Origin: JBMOUD01 sp049319665 | GTDB lineage: Bacteria; Pseudomonadota; Gammaproteobacteria; Enterobacterales; Enterobacteriaceae | Direction of reading: 5' to 3' | NCBI RefSeq assembly: GCF_049319665.1 | Contig: NZ_JBMOUD010000007.1 | Span: forward strand, 62,001-126,000 | Length of the DNA stretch: 64,000 nt | Part shown: positions 46,022 through 55,269 of the stretch, one piece after another | How the letters are laid out: every line of letters begins with the position of its first letter | Numbering within the stretch: the stretch's first letter is position 1 | Notes under the pieces: model-generated | What the model saw: only the letters and a program-made list of their open reading frames with translations | The model's database searches: none | Told to the model about the DNA's origin: nothing | Position numbers and translations under genes: made by a program

Positions 46022-47177
46022 GACCCAGCCTCTCGATCTCGTCCAATTATCCCAACATATCAAGCAATGGGGCTTATCGCTAGGCTTCCAGCAGGTCGGC
46101 ATTTGCGATACTGATTTGTCAGTTGAAGAGCCACGTTTACAAGAATGGCTTGATAAACAATATCATGGCGAAATGGAATGGATGGCACGTCACGGTATGA
46201 TGCGTGCCCGGCCGCATGAACTGTTGCCCGGCACACTGCGCGTGATCAGCGTGCGCATGAACTACCTTCCTGCAAAAGCCGCCTTTGCTAAAACGCTGAA
46301 TAATCCCAAACTCGGCTATGTTAGCCGTTATGCATTAGGACGCGATTACCACAAGGTTTTACGCCAGCGCTTGAAAAAACTCGGCGAAATGATTCAAGAG
46401 TATTGCTGCGAACATCAGCCCGGCAGCCAAACAAACTTCCGCCCTTTTGTCGATTCTGCGCCGATAATGGAACGACCTCTTGCAGCAAAAGCTGGGATTG
46501 GCTGGGTTGGTAAGCATTCACTTATATTGAATCGAGAAGCAGGCTCTTGGTTTTTCCTTGGGGAACTGTTGATTGACCTGCCGCTACCCGTCGATGGTCC
46601 ACAGGAGGAGCAATGTGGGCGTTGCGTGGCTTGTATGACAACCTGCCCAACCGGCGCAATTGTCGCCCCTTATACTGTTGATGCCCGGCGCTGCATTTCC
46701 TATCTGACGATTGAATTAGAAGGTGCGATCCCCGAAGAATTTCGCCCGCTGATGGGCAATCGCATTTACGGATGTGACGATTGCCAATTGATCTGCCCTT
46801 GGAATCGCTATTCTCAACTCACCGATGAAGCAGATTTCAGCCCCCGTGCCGTCCTGCATGCACCTGAATTAATAGATTTGTTCGCCTGGAATGAGGCAAA
46901 ATTTCTTCGTATTACCGAAGGCTCGCCTATTCGCCGCATCGGCCACCTGCGCTGGTTACGTAATATTGCCGTAGCACTCGGTAATGCGCCTTACGATGAA
47001 AGTGTGCTCAATGCGCTGCAATCACGGCAAGGAGAGAGTGAATTGCTAGATGAACATATTACCTGGGCCATCGGCCAACAATTGGCCAGACGCAATGAAA
47101 ACCAAGTTGAAGTCCAATCTTTGCAGAAAAAGCGGCTTATTCGGGCGGTGGAAAAAGGGTTACCGAGAGATGCCTAA
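46020..47177 (+). CDS. queG: Epoxyqueuosine reductase QueG
   Basis: The last step of queuosine tRNA modification, reducing epoxyqueuosine with cobalamin and two [4Fe-4S] clusters. The start MTQPLDLVQL at 46020 gives 385 residues. Cluster motifs CGRCVACMTTCPTGAI (~199-214) and CDDCQLICPWN (~250-260) are intact. FRPFVDSAPIMERPLA, GWVGKHSLILNREAGSWFFLG and the HEAT-like C-terminus (RRIGHLRWLRNIAVALGN) are also present. It is divergent from nnr with overlapping starts. Confidence 0.96.
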   Translation: MTQPLDLVQLSQHIKQWGLSLGFQQVGICDTDLSVEEPRLQEWLDKQYHGEMEWMARHGMMRARPHELLPGTLRVISVRMNYLPAKAAFAKTLNNPKLGYVSRYALGRDYHKVLRQRLKKLGEMIQEYCCEHQPGSQTNFRPFVDSAPIMERPLAAKAGIGWVGKHSLILNREAGSWFFLGELLIDLPLPVDGPQEEQCGRCVACMTTCPTGAIVAPYTVDARRCISYLTIELEGAIPEEFRPLMGNRIYGCDDCQLICPWNRYSQLTDEADFSPRAVLHAPELIDLFAWNEAKFLRITEGSPIRRIGHLRWLRNIAVALGNAPYDESVLNALQSRQGESELLDEHITWAIGQQLARRNENQVEVQSLQKKRLIRAVEKGLPRDA

Positions 47178-47280
47178 CACAGAGGATAATTCTGTAAATA
47201 GTAAGCCTGTCCTTGCTGTGCATAAAAATAAAAAAGCGTTGCCAATCAAGTGCAAAAAAAAGAGCAAGCGATCGTACTAA
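47170..47280 (+). CDS. Possible 36-residue lysine-rich peptide overlapping the end of queG
   Basis: ATG at 47170 overlaps the queG stop (ATGCCTAA). The peptide begins MPNTEDNSVN and ends KKKSKRSY, with lysines in the second half. An AAAAGGG lies about ten bases upstream. No family is recognised; it could be chance reading of AT-rich DNA. Confidence 0.25.
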   Translation: MPNTEDNSVNSKPVLAVHKNKKALPIKCKKKSKRSY

Positions 47281-47487
47281 CGATTTTATTTTATTTTTAA
47301 TTGTTTAAATTCAATTAGTTAAACTTACGCAAGATATTCAGATCAAAAAAAGTACAGTGCAAAAATACACCATAATCTGTGGATAACTCTGTTAAAAAAG
47401 TTACTACGATTGATTAATGGATAATGAATAACAGCAAAGAAAATACACAATCTTTATAAGGGATGAAGTAAAAAGAAGAGTAAAAAT
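47178..47487. other. queG to tRNA-Gly intergenic region
   Basis: AT-rich 310 bases holding the doubtful small frame and the 3' end of the tRNA operon. T- and A-rich runs are present, but no clear stem terminator is seen. Confidence 0.4.
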
Positions 47488-47563
<76 letters not shown>

Positions 47564-47629
47564 ATTGAGATGCTAGCGCATCGTGCTGTTTTAAACTGGT
47601 TTGTTGGAAAACCACAGCATTTGAAATTT

Positions 47630-47705
<76 letters not shown>

Positions 47706-47771
47706 ATTGAGATGCTAGCGCATCGTGCTGTTTTAAACTGGTTTGTTGGAAAACCACAGCATTTGAAATTT

Positions 47772-47847
<76 letters not shown>

Positions 47848-47919
47848 GTCGCATGGTGGTGCTATTTATTTCGTACTACTTACTACTCGTTCAACACGTA
47901 CTTCTAAAATTCAAGCCGC

Positions 47920-47947
47920 ATTGTACTAATCTAAATTCACCTTGCAA
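47920..47947 (-). promoter_or_regulatory. Promoter of the tRNA-Gly operon
   Basis: Minus-strand -35 TTGCAA (47947-47942), 16-base spacer, -10 TACAAT (47925-47920), then GC-rich GCGGC as in stringently controlled stable-RNA promoters. Upstream DNA is AT-rich. Confidence 0.75.
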
Positions 47948-48340
47948 GAAATATTTAACTTTTCTCGCTAACCCTTTGAAATCTAACTAAGTTTTCGTGG
48001 GTGGCTCTTTTTGATGAGCGGCATTATGTACCCGTTCCCCCATCCTTGCAAGCATATTTTCACGATTCCTTTAAAATCCGCGTCAACCGATTAAAAATAC
48101 GCCGCACTGCCGATTGCATCACCGATTTTAGTATAAATACTGGCTAATAGGCTGTGAACAGTAAGACGGGCTTACAAAGGCGACATAATTCAGCTAAGAG
48201 ACAGGCCTGCCAGTAACAGATTCGAACGCTGGTTGTAGCGAAGCTAATGCAGAAGTCATGGGCATAGTAGCGATATACCGCAGGGCACAGCGACATACAA
48301 GCAAAGCCATTTGCATTATCGCCGGCCCCACACACCATAC
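47948..48340. other. tRNA-Gly promoter to orn intergenic region
   Basis: About 390 bases with no convincing gene. A cysteine-rich 64-codon frame (48144-48338, minus) has no binding site and no family likeness. Confidence 0.5.
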
Positions 48341-48886
48341 TTACAAGCTAATAAAATGCTCACGGTAATAAGCCAACTCGGCCACAGACTCCCGGATATC
48401 ATCCAGTGCCTGATGAGTATTCTGTTTTTTAAAGCCATCAAGGATCTCAGGCTTCCAGCGGCGCGCCAGCTCTTTTAAAGTACTGACATCCAAATAGCGG
48501 TAATGGAAATAGCTTTCTAACTCGGGCATGTACTTAAATAGAAAACGACGGTCTTGACCAACACTGTTACCACAGATTGGAGACTTACCCGCAGGTACCC
48601 ATTGCTGCAAAAACTCGACAGTTTTACGGGCAGCAGTCACATCATCAAACGGGCTAGCTTTTACTCGCTCCACCAAACCGCTACCAGTGTGAGTGCGCAC
48701 GTTCCAATCATCCATTAATGCCAGTTGCGCGTCAGACTGATGCACCGCCATCACCGGCCCTTCAGCCAATATATTAAGATTGGCATCAGTCACTAAGGTT
48801 GCAATCTCGATAATCCGGTCGCGTTCTGGGTCTAAACCTGTCATTTCCAGATCAATCCAAATCAAATTACTGTCATTTGCTGCCAT
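48341..48886 (-). CDS. orn: Oligoribonuclease
   Basis: Essential 3'-5' exoribonuclease that finishes RNA decay by cleaving di- to pentanucleotides, including pGpG. The start at 48886 (after GGAGTAAAC) gives 181 residues, the E. coli length. DEDDh motifs: WIDLEMTGLDPERD, LMDDWN, GNSVGQDRRFL, and HQALDDIRESVAEL with the final Asp. 31 more codons are open upstream but not conserved. It is divergent from rsgA. Confidence 0.97.
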   Translation of the reverse strand: MAANDSNLIWIDLEMTGLDPERDRIIEIATLVTDANLNILAEGPVMAVHQSDAQLALMDDWNVRTHTGSGLVERVKASPFDDVTAARKTVEFLQQWVPAGKSPICGNSVGQDRRFLFKYMPELESYFHYRYLDVSTLKELARRWKPEILDGFKKQNTHQALDDIRESVAELAYYREHFISL

Positions 48887-49067
48887 GTTTACTCCATATC
48901 TATTATCAGGTTTAGTACCACAGCATGAGTTGTTACTTACATTTTCACTCAAAAATGTACGACACCTCGAACAACCCACCGCCTGTAATTATTAATTAAT
49001 ATAAAATAGCTGGTATCATAGCCGTTTTGGTCGCAACGAGCGATTAAAGCAAGTCAAGTGAGGCGCA

Positions 49068-50105
49068 GTGACTAAAGCAAAACTGTCAAAAGGGCAACAA
49101 CGTCGCGTTCAGGCAAACCACGAGCGTCGTCTGAAAAAGACCGACAACCGCAAAGAGTTGGACGATTCTCTGCACGGCGAACCACAAGAAGGTTTCGTCA
49201 TCAGCCGCTTTGGGATGCATGCTGACGTTGAAGCAACCGACGGCAGCCTGCACCGTTGCAATATTCGTCGAACAATCCGCTCTTTGGTGACCGGTGACCG
49301 CGTGGTATGGCGTTCTGGTGAAAATGCCAGCGTCAAAGGCATCGTGGAAGCAGTACATGAGCGTACTTCCGTGTTGACCCGCCCAGATTTCTACGATGGC
49401 GTAAAGCCTATCGCGGCTAACATCAACCAAATTGTGATTGTCTCAGCTATCTTGCCTGAGCTGTCCCTCAACATTATCGACCGTTATCTGGTGGCCTGTG
49501 AAACCATCGATGTCGAACCGCTCATCGTGCTCAATAAAATCGATTTGCTTGACGATGATGGTCGCCAGTTCGTCCAGCAGATGATGGACATTTATCGCAA
49601 TATTAATTATCGCGTATTGGAAGTCTCCAGCCATACCGGCGAAGGCATGCCAGAGTTCATCTCTGCATTGACCGATCGTATCAGCATCTTCGCTGGGCAA
49701 TCTGGTGTGGGCAAATCCAGCTTACTCAACGCATTATTACCGCCTGCTGAGAAACCAATCCTGGTTAATGATGTCTCTGATAACTCAGGATTGGGGCAAC
49801 ATACCACGACAGCAGCAAGGCTGTATCACTTCCAACATGGCGGTGACGTCATTGACTCACCTGGCGTACGTGAGTTCGGCCTGTGGCATTTAGCACCAGA
49901 GCAAGTGACCCAAGGCTTTGTTGAATTCCGTCCTTATATTGGTTACTGCAAGTTCCGTGACTGTAAGCACGGTAGCGATCCTGGTTGTGCCATTCGTGAT
50001 GCCGTCGATAACGGCACCATAGCTGAAGAACGCTTTGATAATTATCATCGCATCCTGGAAAGCATGGCCGAGGTCAAAACGCGTAAAAACTTTGACGAGC
50101 TATAA
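49068..50105 (+). CDS. rsgA: Ribosome small-subunit-dependent GTPase RsgA
   Basis: A circularly permuted GTPase that matures the 30S subunit. It starts with GTG at 49068 after GAGG, giving 345 residues. A basic N-terminus, an OB domain (ISRFGMHADVE; LVTGDRVVWRSG), then permuted G motifs: NKIDLL, GQSGVGKSSLLNAL, TTTAARLY and DSPGVREFGL. The C-terminal zinc site is CKFRDCKHGSDPGCAI. Confidence 0.97.
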   Translation: MTKAKLSKGQQRRVQANHERRLKKTDNRKELDDSLHGEPQEGFVISRFGMHADVEATDGSLHRCNIRRTIRSLVTGDRVVWRSGENASVKGIVEAVHERTSVLTRPDFYDGVKPIAANINQIVIVSAILPELSLNIIDRYLVACETIDVEPLIVLNKIDLLDDDGRQFVQQMMDIYRNINYRVLEVSSHTGEGMPEFISALTDRISIFAGQSGVGKSSLLNALLPPAEKPILVNDVSDNSGLGQHTTTAARLYHFQHGGDVIDSPGVREFGLWHLAPEQVTQGFVEFRPYIGYCKFRDCKHGSDPGCAIRDAVDNGTIAEERFDNYHRILESMAEVKTRKNFDEL

Positions 50106-50251
50106 ATCATTGGCACGTAAAGGTTATTTATAGGTAAAAATTGAGATTAACCAATTGATTACCCTAATTATATTTTAAAACCTATTAAACAGGGCTGCAG
50201 GGAAACAGCAGCCTCCTGATTTTAAGGTCAGATACTCCACAAGAGGTTCTC

Positions 50252-51157
50252 GTGCTAGATAGTATTAAAATCAAGTTGCAATATTTACTACCTAAACAAG
50301 GGCTGACACGCCTTGCTGGCTGGGGCGCTGAGCGCCGTGCAGCAATGCTGACCCAATGGGTTATCAAAGGCTTTGCTCGTTACTACAAAGTGGATATGAA
50401 AGAGGCTCAGGAACCTGACCTGCGTTCTTATGCCACCTTTAATGACTTCTTCGTGCGTCCATTGCGTGAAGGCGCACGTCCTATTGTCAGCGGTCTGGAT
50501 ATGCTGTGCCTGCCTGCCGATGGCGCCATTAGCCAGCTAGGGCCAATAGAAGATGGCAAATTGTTCCAGGCGAAAGGCCACTACTATTCTCTTGAAGCGC
50601 TGTTGGCTGGTAATTATCAGCTCGCTGAGCGTTTCGAAAATGGCCTGTTTGCTACCACTTATCTGGCGCCTCGTGACTACCATCGTGTACATATGCCTTG
50701 TGATGGCACGCTACGTGAGATGATTTATGTACCCGGTGACTTGTTTTCGGTCAATCCACTGACCGCGGCTAACGTACCTAATTTATTCGCACGCAATGAA
50801 CGCGTTATCTGCACGTTCGATACTGAATTTGGCCCAATGGTACAAATTCTCGTCGGTGCGACTATCGTTGGCAGTATTGAAACCGTATGGAGTGGCACAG
50901 TCACCCCACCGCGTGAGGGCATCATCAAACGCTGGACTTACCCAGCAGCCGGTGAAGAAAACGCCATTACATTGGAAAAAGGCCAAGAGATGGGACGCTT
51001 CAAACTCGGCTCCACGGTAATTAACCTCTTTGCCGCCAATCAAGTCACGCTCTCGCCGAACTTAAGCAATGGTACGGTCACTCGCATGGGGCAACCCTTC
51101 GCGGAGGCTATTCGCCAGCCTGCGGCGGAAAATACTGTTGTAGAAGTAAACGAATAA
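50252..51157 (+). CDS. psd: Phosphatidylserine decarboxylase proenzyme
   Basis: Makes phosphatidylethanolamine from phosphatidylserine at the inner membrane. It starts with GTG at 50252 after AGAGG, 301 residues. The pyruvoyl cleavage motif LGST is present with the Gly253-Ser254 scissile bond; Asp90 (LPADG) and His147 (YHRVHMP) complete the triad at the same numbers as in E. coli. The C-terminal tail after the core is shorter than in E. coli. mscM follows 25 bases later, probably cotranscribed. Confidence 0.97.
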   Translation: MLDSIKIKLQYLLPKQGLTRLAGWGAERRAAMLTQWVIKGFARYYKVDMKEAQEPDLRSYATFNDFFVRPLREGARPIVSGLDMLCLPADGAISQLGPIEDGKLFQAKGHYYSLEALLAGNYQLAERFENGLFATTYLAPRDYHRVHMPCDGTLREMIYVPGDLFSVNPLTAANVPNLFARNERVICTFDTEFGPMVQILVGATIVGSIETVWSGTVTPPREGIIKRWTYPAAGEENAITLEKGQEMGRFKLGSTVINLFAANQVTLSPNLSNGTVTRMGQPFAEAIRQPAAENTVVEVNE

Positions 51158-51182
51158 TAAAACCCCGTCAGATTAAAAGGAA

Positions 51183-54100
51183 ATGCTGGTGCGTCTGATC
51201 TCTGCTTTGCTGGTAAGTTTCTTGTTATGGCTGCCGTTGGTTTCCAACGCAGCCCCTAATGAAGATCAACTCAGGCAAGAACTCAAGCAAGCTGAAGCCA
51301 ATAAGGATATGGCTAATCAGCCGCAAGTCGTCGAGGCGCTACAAAGCGCTCTTAGCTGGCTAAATGAAGCCAGCGCCTCGACGGCTCGTACGGAGCAATA
51401 TCAGCAGGTTATCGACGACTTCCCCAAAATGACGCAAAGCTTGCGTCAGGAGTTGAAAACACAAAGCGATAAACAGCTGCCGGTAGACGATAGTCTAAGT
51501 GCGCCGCAACTCGACCAGCAAATTTTACAAGTCAGCAGCCAACTACTTGAACAGGCCAGGCAACTTCGTCAAGAGCAAGACCGTTCCCGCGAAATAAGCG
51601 ATTCTCTGAGCCAAATCCCACAGCAACAAGCGGAAGCGCGCAGCACGCTGGCTGAAATTACCCAAAGGATCCAGAGTTCGACCAGCAATGCCTCGGCGTT
51701 AGGGCAAGCCAAGATGAACGCTTTGCAGGCAGAATCCATGGCTCGCAAAGCGAAAGTCGAAGAACTTGAGCTGGCTCAACTGTCTGCAAGTAATCGACAA
51801 GAATTGTCGAGAATGCGCGCTGAAATCTATAAAGTTCGCCACGATCGTCTGGATCAACAACTACAGACACTGCGTAATGCGCTCAATAGTCAGCGCCAAC
51901 GAGAAGCCGAAGAAGCGTTGGAAAAAACGGAGCAATTGGCTGAACAAAGCGGCGAATTGCCGCAATCAATCAGCGAATTGCTGCAAATCAACCGTGAGCT
52001 ATCGCTGGCAATGAATCAGCAAGCACAGCGGATGGATTTGATTGCTTCACAACAACGCCAGGCCGCGGCACAAACGTTACAAGTACGTCAGGCGCTGAGC
52101 ACCATCCGAGAACAAGCACAGTGGCTGGGCGCGTCTAACCTTCTCGGTGAAACACTGCGTGCGCAGGTTGCCAAACTACCAGATACGCCAAAACCGCAGC
52201 AGCTTGATAATGAGATGGGCCAGCTACGCGTTCAACGCTTACGTTATGAAGAGCAGCTAGATAAGCAGCAGCAATATCGTAAAGGCCGTCAGGATGATGG
52301 GAAACCATTAACTTCATCCCAACAAAAAATCCTGGAATCACAGTTGCGCACGCAAAGTGATTTGCTCAATTCACTGCTTTCTGGGTGTGATACACAGATT
52401 CTTGAGCTGACTAAACTAAAAGTTGCCAATGGTCAGTTAGTTGATGCGCTGAAGGATATTCACGACGCTGCCCACCGCTATCTCTTCTGGGTAGCCGATG
52501 TCAGCCCGATATCGCTGGCTTACCCAGTGATGGTCGCTCACGATTTAAAACGCTTGTTATCGCTCGATACCTTAGCGCAGCTAAGCAAAGCAACGGCGAT
52601 GATGTTCACCAGTAAAGAAACCTTAACGCCGCTGTTTGGCGCACTCATTCTGGTGATTATTAGTATCAGTTCACGCCGCCACTATTATGCCTTCCTTGAG
52701 CGCGCCAGCAGCCGGGTCGGTAAAGTGACGCAAGACCATTTCTCACTCACCATGCGTACCGTGTTTTGGTCAGTACTGGTCGCACTGCCCTTGCCTGTAC
52801 TGTGGGCGGCGTTAGGTTTTGGATTACAAAACGCCTGGCCTTATCCGATTGCAGTTGCTATCGGCGATGGCGTAACGGCGGCGCTGCCTGTGCTATGGCT
52901 GTTTATGATAAGCGCTGCACTTGCCCACCCTAAAGGGCTGTTTATCGCCCATCTCGGCTGGCCACAGCGTCGGGTTTCCCGAGCATTGCGTTATTACGCC
53001 ATGTCTATTTGGGTCATTATCCCGTTAATTATGGCGCTGATTACCTTCGATAATCTCAGCGACCGGGAATTCTCGAATACCTTAGGGCGACTGTGCTTTA
53101 TTGTGCTGTGTTTGCTGCTCAGCTTGGTGACTCATAGCCTCAAACGCGCCAGTATTCCGTTGTATCTGGATAAGCAAGGCGATGGCGATCATCGCGTTAA
53201 CGGTGCCTTGTGGTGGTTATTGGTGAGTGCGCCTCTGCTGGCCGCGTTCGCGTCGCTGCTTGGCTATTTAGATACTGCCCAGTCACTGCTCGCACGTTTG
53301 GAAACCTCAGTAGCTATCTGGTTCCTGTTGCAAGTGGTCTATCACATTATCCGCCGCTGGATGCTGATTCAGCGACGGAAAATTGCTTTTGAGCGCGCCA
53401 AACAACGACGCTCCGAGATCCTTAGTCAACGTGCTCGTAATGACGAAGATACGCCGCAAAATACCAGCAACGAAGGCACCATTGAGATAGAAGAACCGGT
53501 CGTAGACCTTGACGTTATCAGTGCACAGTCGCTGCGTCTGGTACGTTCTCTGCTGGCAATGGTGGCGCTGGTTTCGGTTATCTTCCTGTGGTCTGAGATA
53601 CATTCCGCGTTTTCGTTTTTGGAAAATATCCATCTGTGGGACGTTTCATCGACCAATCAGGGCGTTGAAACCATGCAGCCAATCACCCTTGGCGCGGTGC
53701 TGATTGCTATTTTGGTGTTAATTATCACGGCTCAGTTGGTACGTAACCTCCCAGCCTTGATTGAGCTCACGGTGCTACAGCATCTCGAGCTTAGACCCGG
53801 TACTGGCTATGCCACGCTGACTATCATCAAATACATCATCATGCTGATAGGTGGCCTGACAGCGTTTTCCCTGTTTGGGATTGAATGGGCCAAGCTGCAA
53901 TGGTTGGTTGCCGCATTAGGTGTGGGATTAGGCTTTGGCTTGCAGGAGATCTTCGCCAACTTCATTTCCGGCTTGATCATCTTGTTTGAAAAACCGATCC
54001 GCATCGGTGATACGGTGACGATCCGCAATTTGACCGGCAGCGTCACTAAGATCAATACCCGCGCTACCACCATTGCCGACTGGGACCGCAAAGAAATTAT

Positions 54101-54524
54101 CGTGCCTAATAAGGCTTTTATTACCGAGCAATTCATCAACTGGTCGCTGTCTGACTCAGTAACCCGTGTAGTGCTTACTGTGCCTGCTCCGCCAGAAGCC
54201 AATAGCGAGGAAGTGACATCCATTCTGATCAATGCCGCCAGGAAATGTAGTCTGGTGCTGGAAACTCCAGCGCCAGAAGCCTATCTGGTGGATCTACAGC
54301 AAGGTATTCAGATCTTTGAGCTGCGTATGCACGCCGCAGAAATGGCGCATCGTATGCCGTTACGCCATGAGATTCACCAATTGATCCTTGCCGGATTCCG
54401 TGAACATGGCCTGACGCTGCCGTTCCCACCCTTCCAAGCGCGCATGGAGATGTTACATCGTGCGCAAAATGGTGTGGGAGCAACGTTCAGTAGTACGACA
54501 CCACGATCGAGTGGGGATCTTTAA
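51183..54524 (+). CDS. mscM: Miniconductance mechanosensitive channel MscM (YjeP)
   Basis: A large 1113-residue MscS-family channel of the inner membrane. It has a signal peptide (~1-23) and a long glutamine-rich coiled-coil periplasmic region (~30-430). About ten membrane segments lie between ~470 and 900. The MscS pore and beta domain (~890-1090) carries AALGVGLGFGLQEIFANFISGLIILFEKPIRIGD in pieces and IIVPNKAFITEQFINWS. AAAAGGAA precedes the ATG. It is the last native gene before the accessory interval. Confidence 0.96.
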   Translation: MLVRLISALLVSFLLWLPLVSNAAPNEDQLRQELKQAEANKDMANQPQVVEALQSALSWLNEASASTARTEQYQQVIDDFPKMTQSLRQELKTQSDKQLPVDDSLSAPQLDQQILQVSSQLLEQARQLRQEQDRSREISDSLSQIPQQQAEARSTLAEITQRIQSSTSNASALGQAKMNALQAESMARKAKVEELELAQLSASNRQELSRMRAEIYKVRHDRLDQQLQTLRNALNSQRQREAEEALEKTEQLAEQSGELPQSISELLQINRELSLAMNQQAQRMDLIASQQRQAAAQTLQVRQALSTIREQAQWLGASNLLGETLRAQVAKLPDTPKPQQLDNEMGQLRVQRLRYEEQLDKQQQYRKGRQDDGKPLTSSQQKILESQLRTQSDLLNSLLSGCDTQILELTKLKVANGQLVDALKDIHDAAHRYLFWVADVSPISLAYPVMVAHDLKRLLSLDTLAQLSKATAMMFTSKETLTPLFGALILVIISISSRRHYYAFLERASSRVGKVTQDHFSLTMRTVFWSVLVALPLPVLWAALGFGLQNAWPYPIAVAIGDGVTAALPVLWLFMISAALAHPKGLFIAHLGWPQRRVSRALRYYAMSIWVIIPLIMALITFDNLSDREFSNTLGRLCFIVLCLLLSLVTHSLKRASIPLYLDKQGDGDHRVNGALWWLLVSAPLLAAFASLLGYLDTAQSLLARLETSVAIWFLLQVVYHIIRRWMLIQRRKIAFERAKQRRSEILSQRARNDEDTPQNTSNEGTIEIEEPVVDLDVISAQSLRLVRSLLAMVALVSVIFLWSEIHSAFSFLENIHLWDVSSTNQGVETMQPITLGAVLIAILVLIITAQLVRNLPALIELTVLQHLELRPGTGYATLTIIKYIIMLIGGLTAFSLFGIEWAKLQWLVAALGVGLGFGLQEIFANFISGLIILFEKPIRIGDTVTIRNLTGSVTKINTRATTIADWDRKEIIVPNKAFITEQFINWSLSDSVTRVVLTVPAPPEANSEEVTSILINAARKCSLVLETPAPEAYLVDLQQGIQIFELRMHAAEMAHRMPLRHEIHQLILAGFREHGLTLPFPPFQARMEMLHRAQNGVGATFSSTTPRSSGDL

Positions 54525-54570
54525 AAGCCTTAACAGGTTTTTGAACGGTTTTGGAAAATCTTAGGCCGAG

Positions 54571-54764
54571 AATATTTCGGTTTTTCAAATACAGTTATCA
54601 ATGCGGCCCCGCCGCCGAAACCGAGCCAAGGGGCGTGCACGCCCCTTCGCAATCCTGCGCTTTTTACCACTTCAGCTCCGTGTCCAGCGGAGGCCATGTT
54701 TCAGCGGCTTCCGTTATCGCACAAATTTCATCCCATCCGGGATGCCCGGCTGCGGATTCGAGTC
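54571..54764 (+). repeat. Imperfect repeat A with two hairpins, left of the accessory pair
   Basis: About 195 bases starting TTTCGGTTTTTCAAAT and ending near GATTCGAGTC. It aligns along its length with the minus strand of 56621-56817: shared TTTCGGTT-TTCAAAT, GCCGAAA, AATCCTG-GC-TTT, ATGTTTCAG/ATGTTCCAG, CAAATTTCAT. A 16-base palindrome (54630-54645) and a six-base stem CATCCC/GGGATG (54729-54744) sit where repeat B has different stems. It shows no likely coding function. Confidence 0.75.
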
Positions 54765-54835
54765 AACGGTAATATAGTTGTCTCTCACCACTTGCCGGTG
54801 AAATTTTGAGGGCGCTTGGTGGCTTTTAAGGTCAA

Positions 54836-54868
<33 letters not shown>

Positions 54869-54878
54869 TAAAATTTAA

Positions 54879-55238
54879 TTAAGGTTTGCTGGCTGGTAGC
54901 AGTGATAGCGTGCCGTTAGCCGGGTCGTCCTTGTCACTTAGCATTTGGTGTGTGACTTGATCGACATAAACGCTAAATAGACGATGTTGTATTTCTGGGC
55001 TCCCTCCACACTCTCCACCATGCTTTTCCACCACATCAACCAGATCCAAGCCAGCTTCAGCATTTGCAGTGAAAAGATAGTCGGTACATTTAGGATCAAT
55101 GGTCAACTTTTCTTGTTCGACTGTTTTTTTCACCTGTGAAATTACCGAACTTTGGGAGGTTTGTGCTGCGAAACTTTGCACTCCTGTGAGTAACAATATA
55201 AAAAAGGTAATGAATTTTAATAGATTAATTTTATTCAT
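54879..55238 (-). CDS. Small exported two-cysteine protein, candidate immunity protein
   Basis: A 119-residue protein I cannot assign to a named family. The N-terminus MNKINLLKFITFFILLLTGVQSFA is a good signal peptide, cleaved near residue 24. The mature part is helical and acidic with Cys51 and Cys77, likely a disulfide. Its motif region reads HGGECGGSP...HRLFSVYVDQ. It starts 31 bases after the glucosaminidase gene on the same strand. A small periplasmic protein encoded just after a leaderless cell-wall hydrolase is the usual layout of a type VI effector-immunity pair; that role is inference. The low GC content suggests recent transfer. Confidence 0.7.
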   Translation of the reverse strand: MNKINLLKFITFFILLLTGVQSFAAQTSQSSVISQVKKTVEQEKLTIDPKCTDYLFTANAEAGLDLVDVVEKHGGECGGSPEIQHRLFSVYVDQVTHQMLSDKDDPANGTLSLLPASKP

Positions 55239-55269
55239 CTTATAAATAATCTCTGTAGATAGAATGAAG

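Noticed and set aside
48144..48338. A cysteine-rich 64-codon frame next to orn
   Set aside because: No ribosome binding site, no signal or domain, and it lies in an otherwise empty intergenic region.
54551..54772. A 73-codon frame in repeat A
   Set aside because: It lies inside a structured repeat, and the frame is not kept in the related repeat B.
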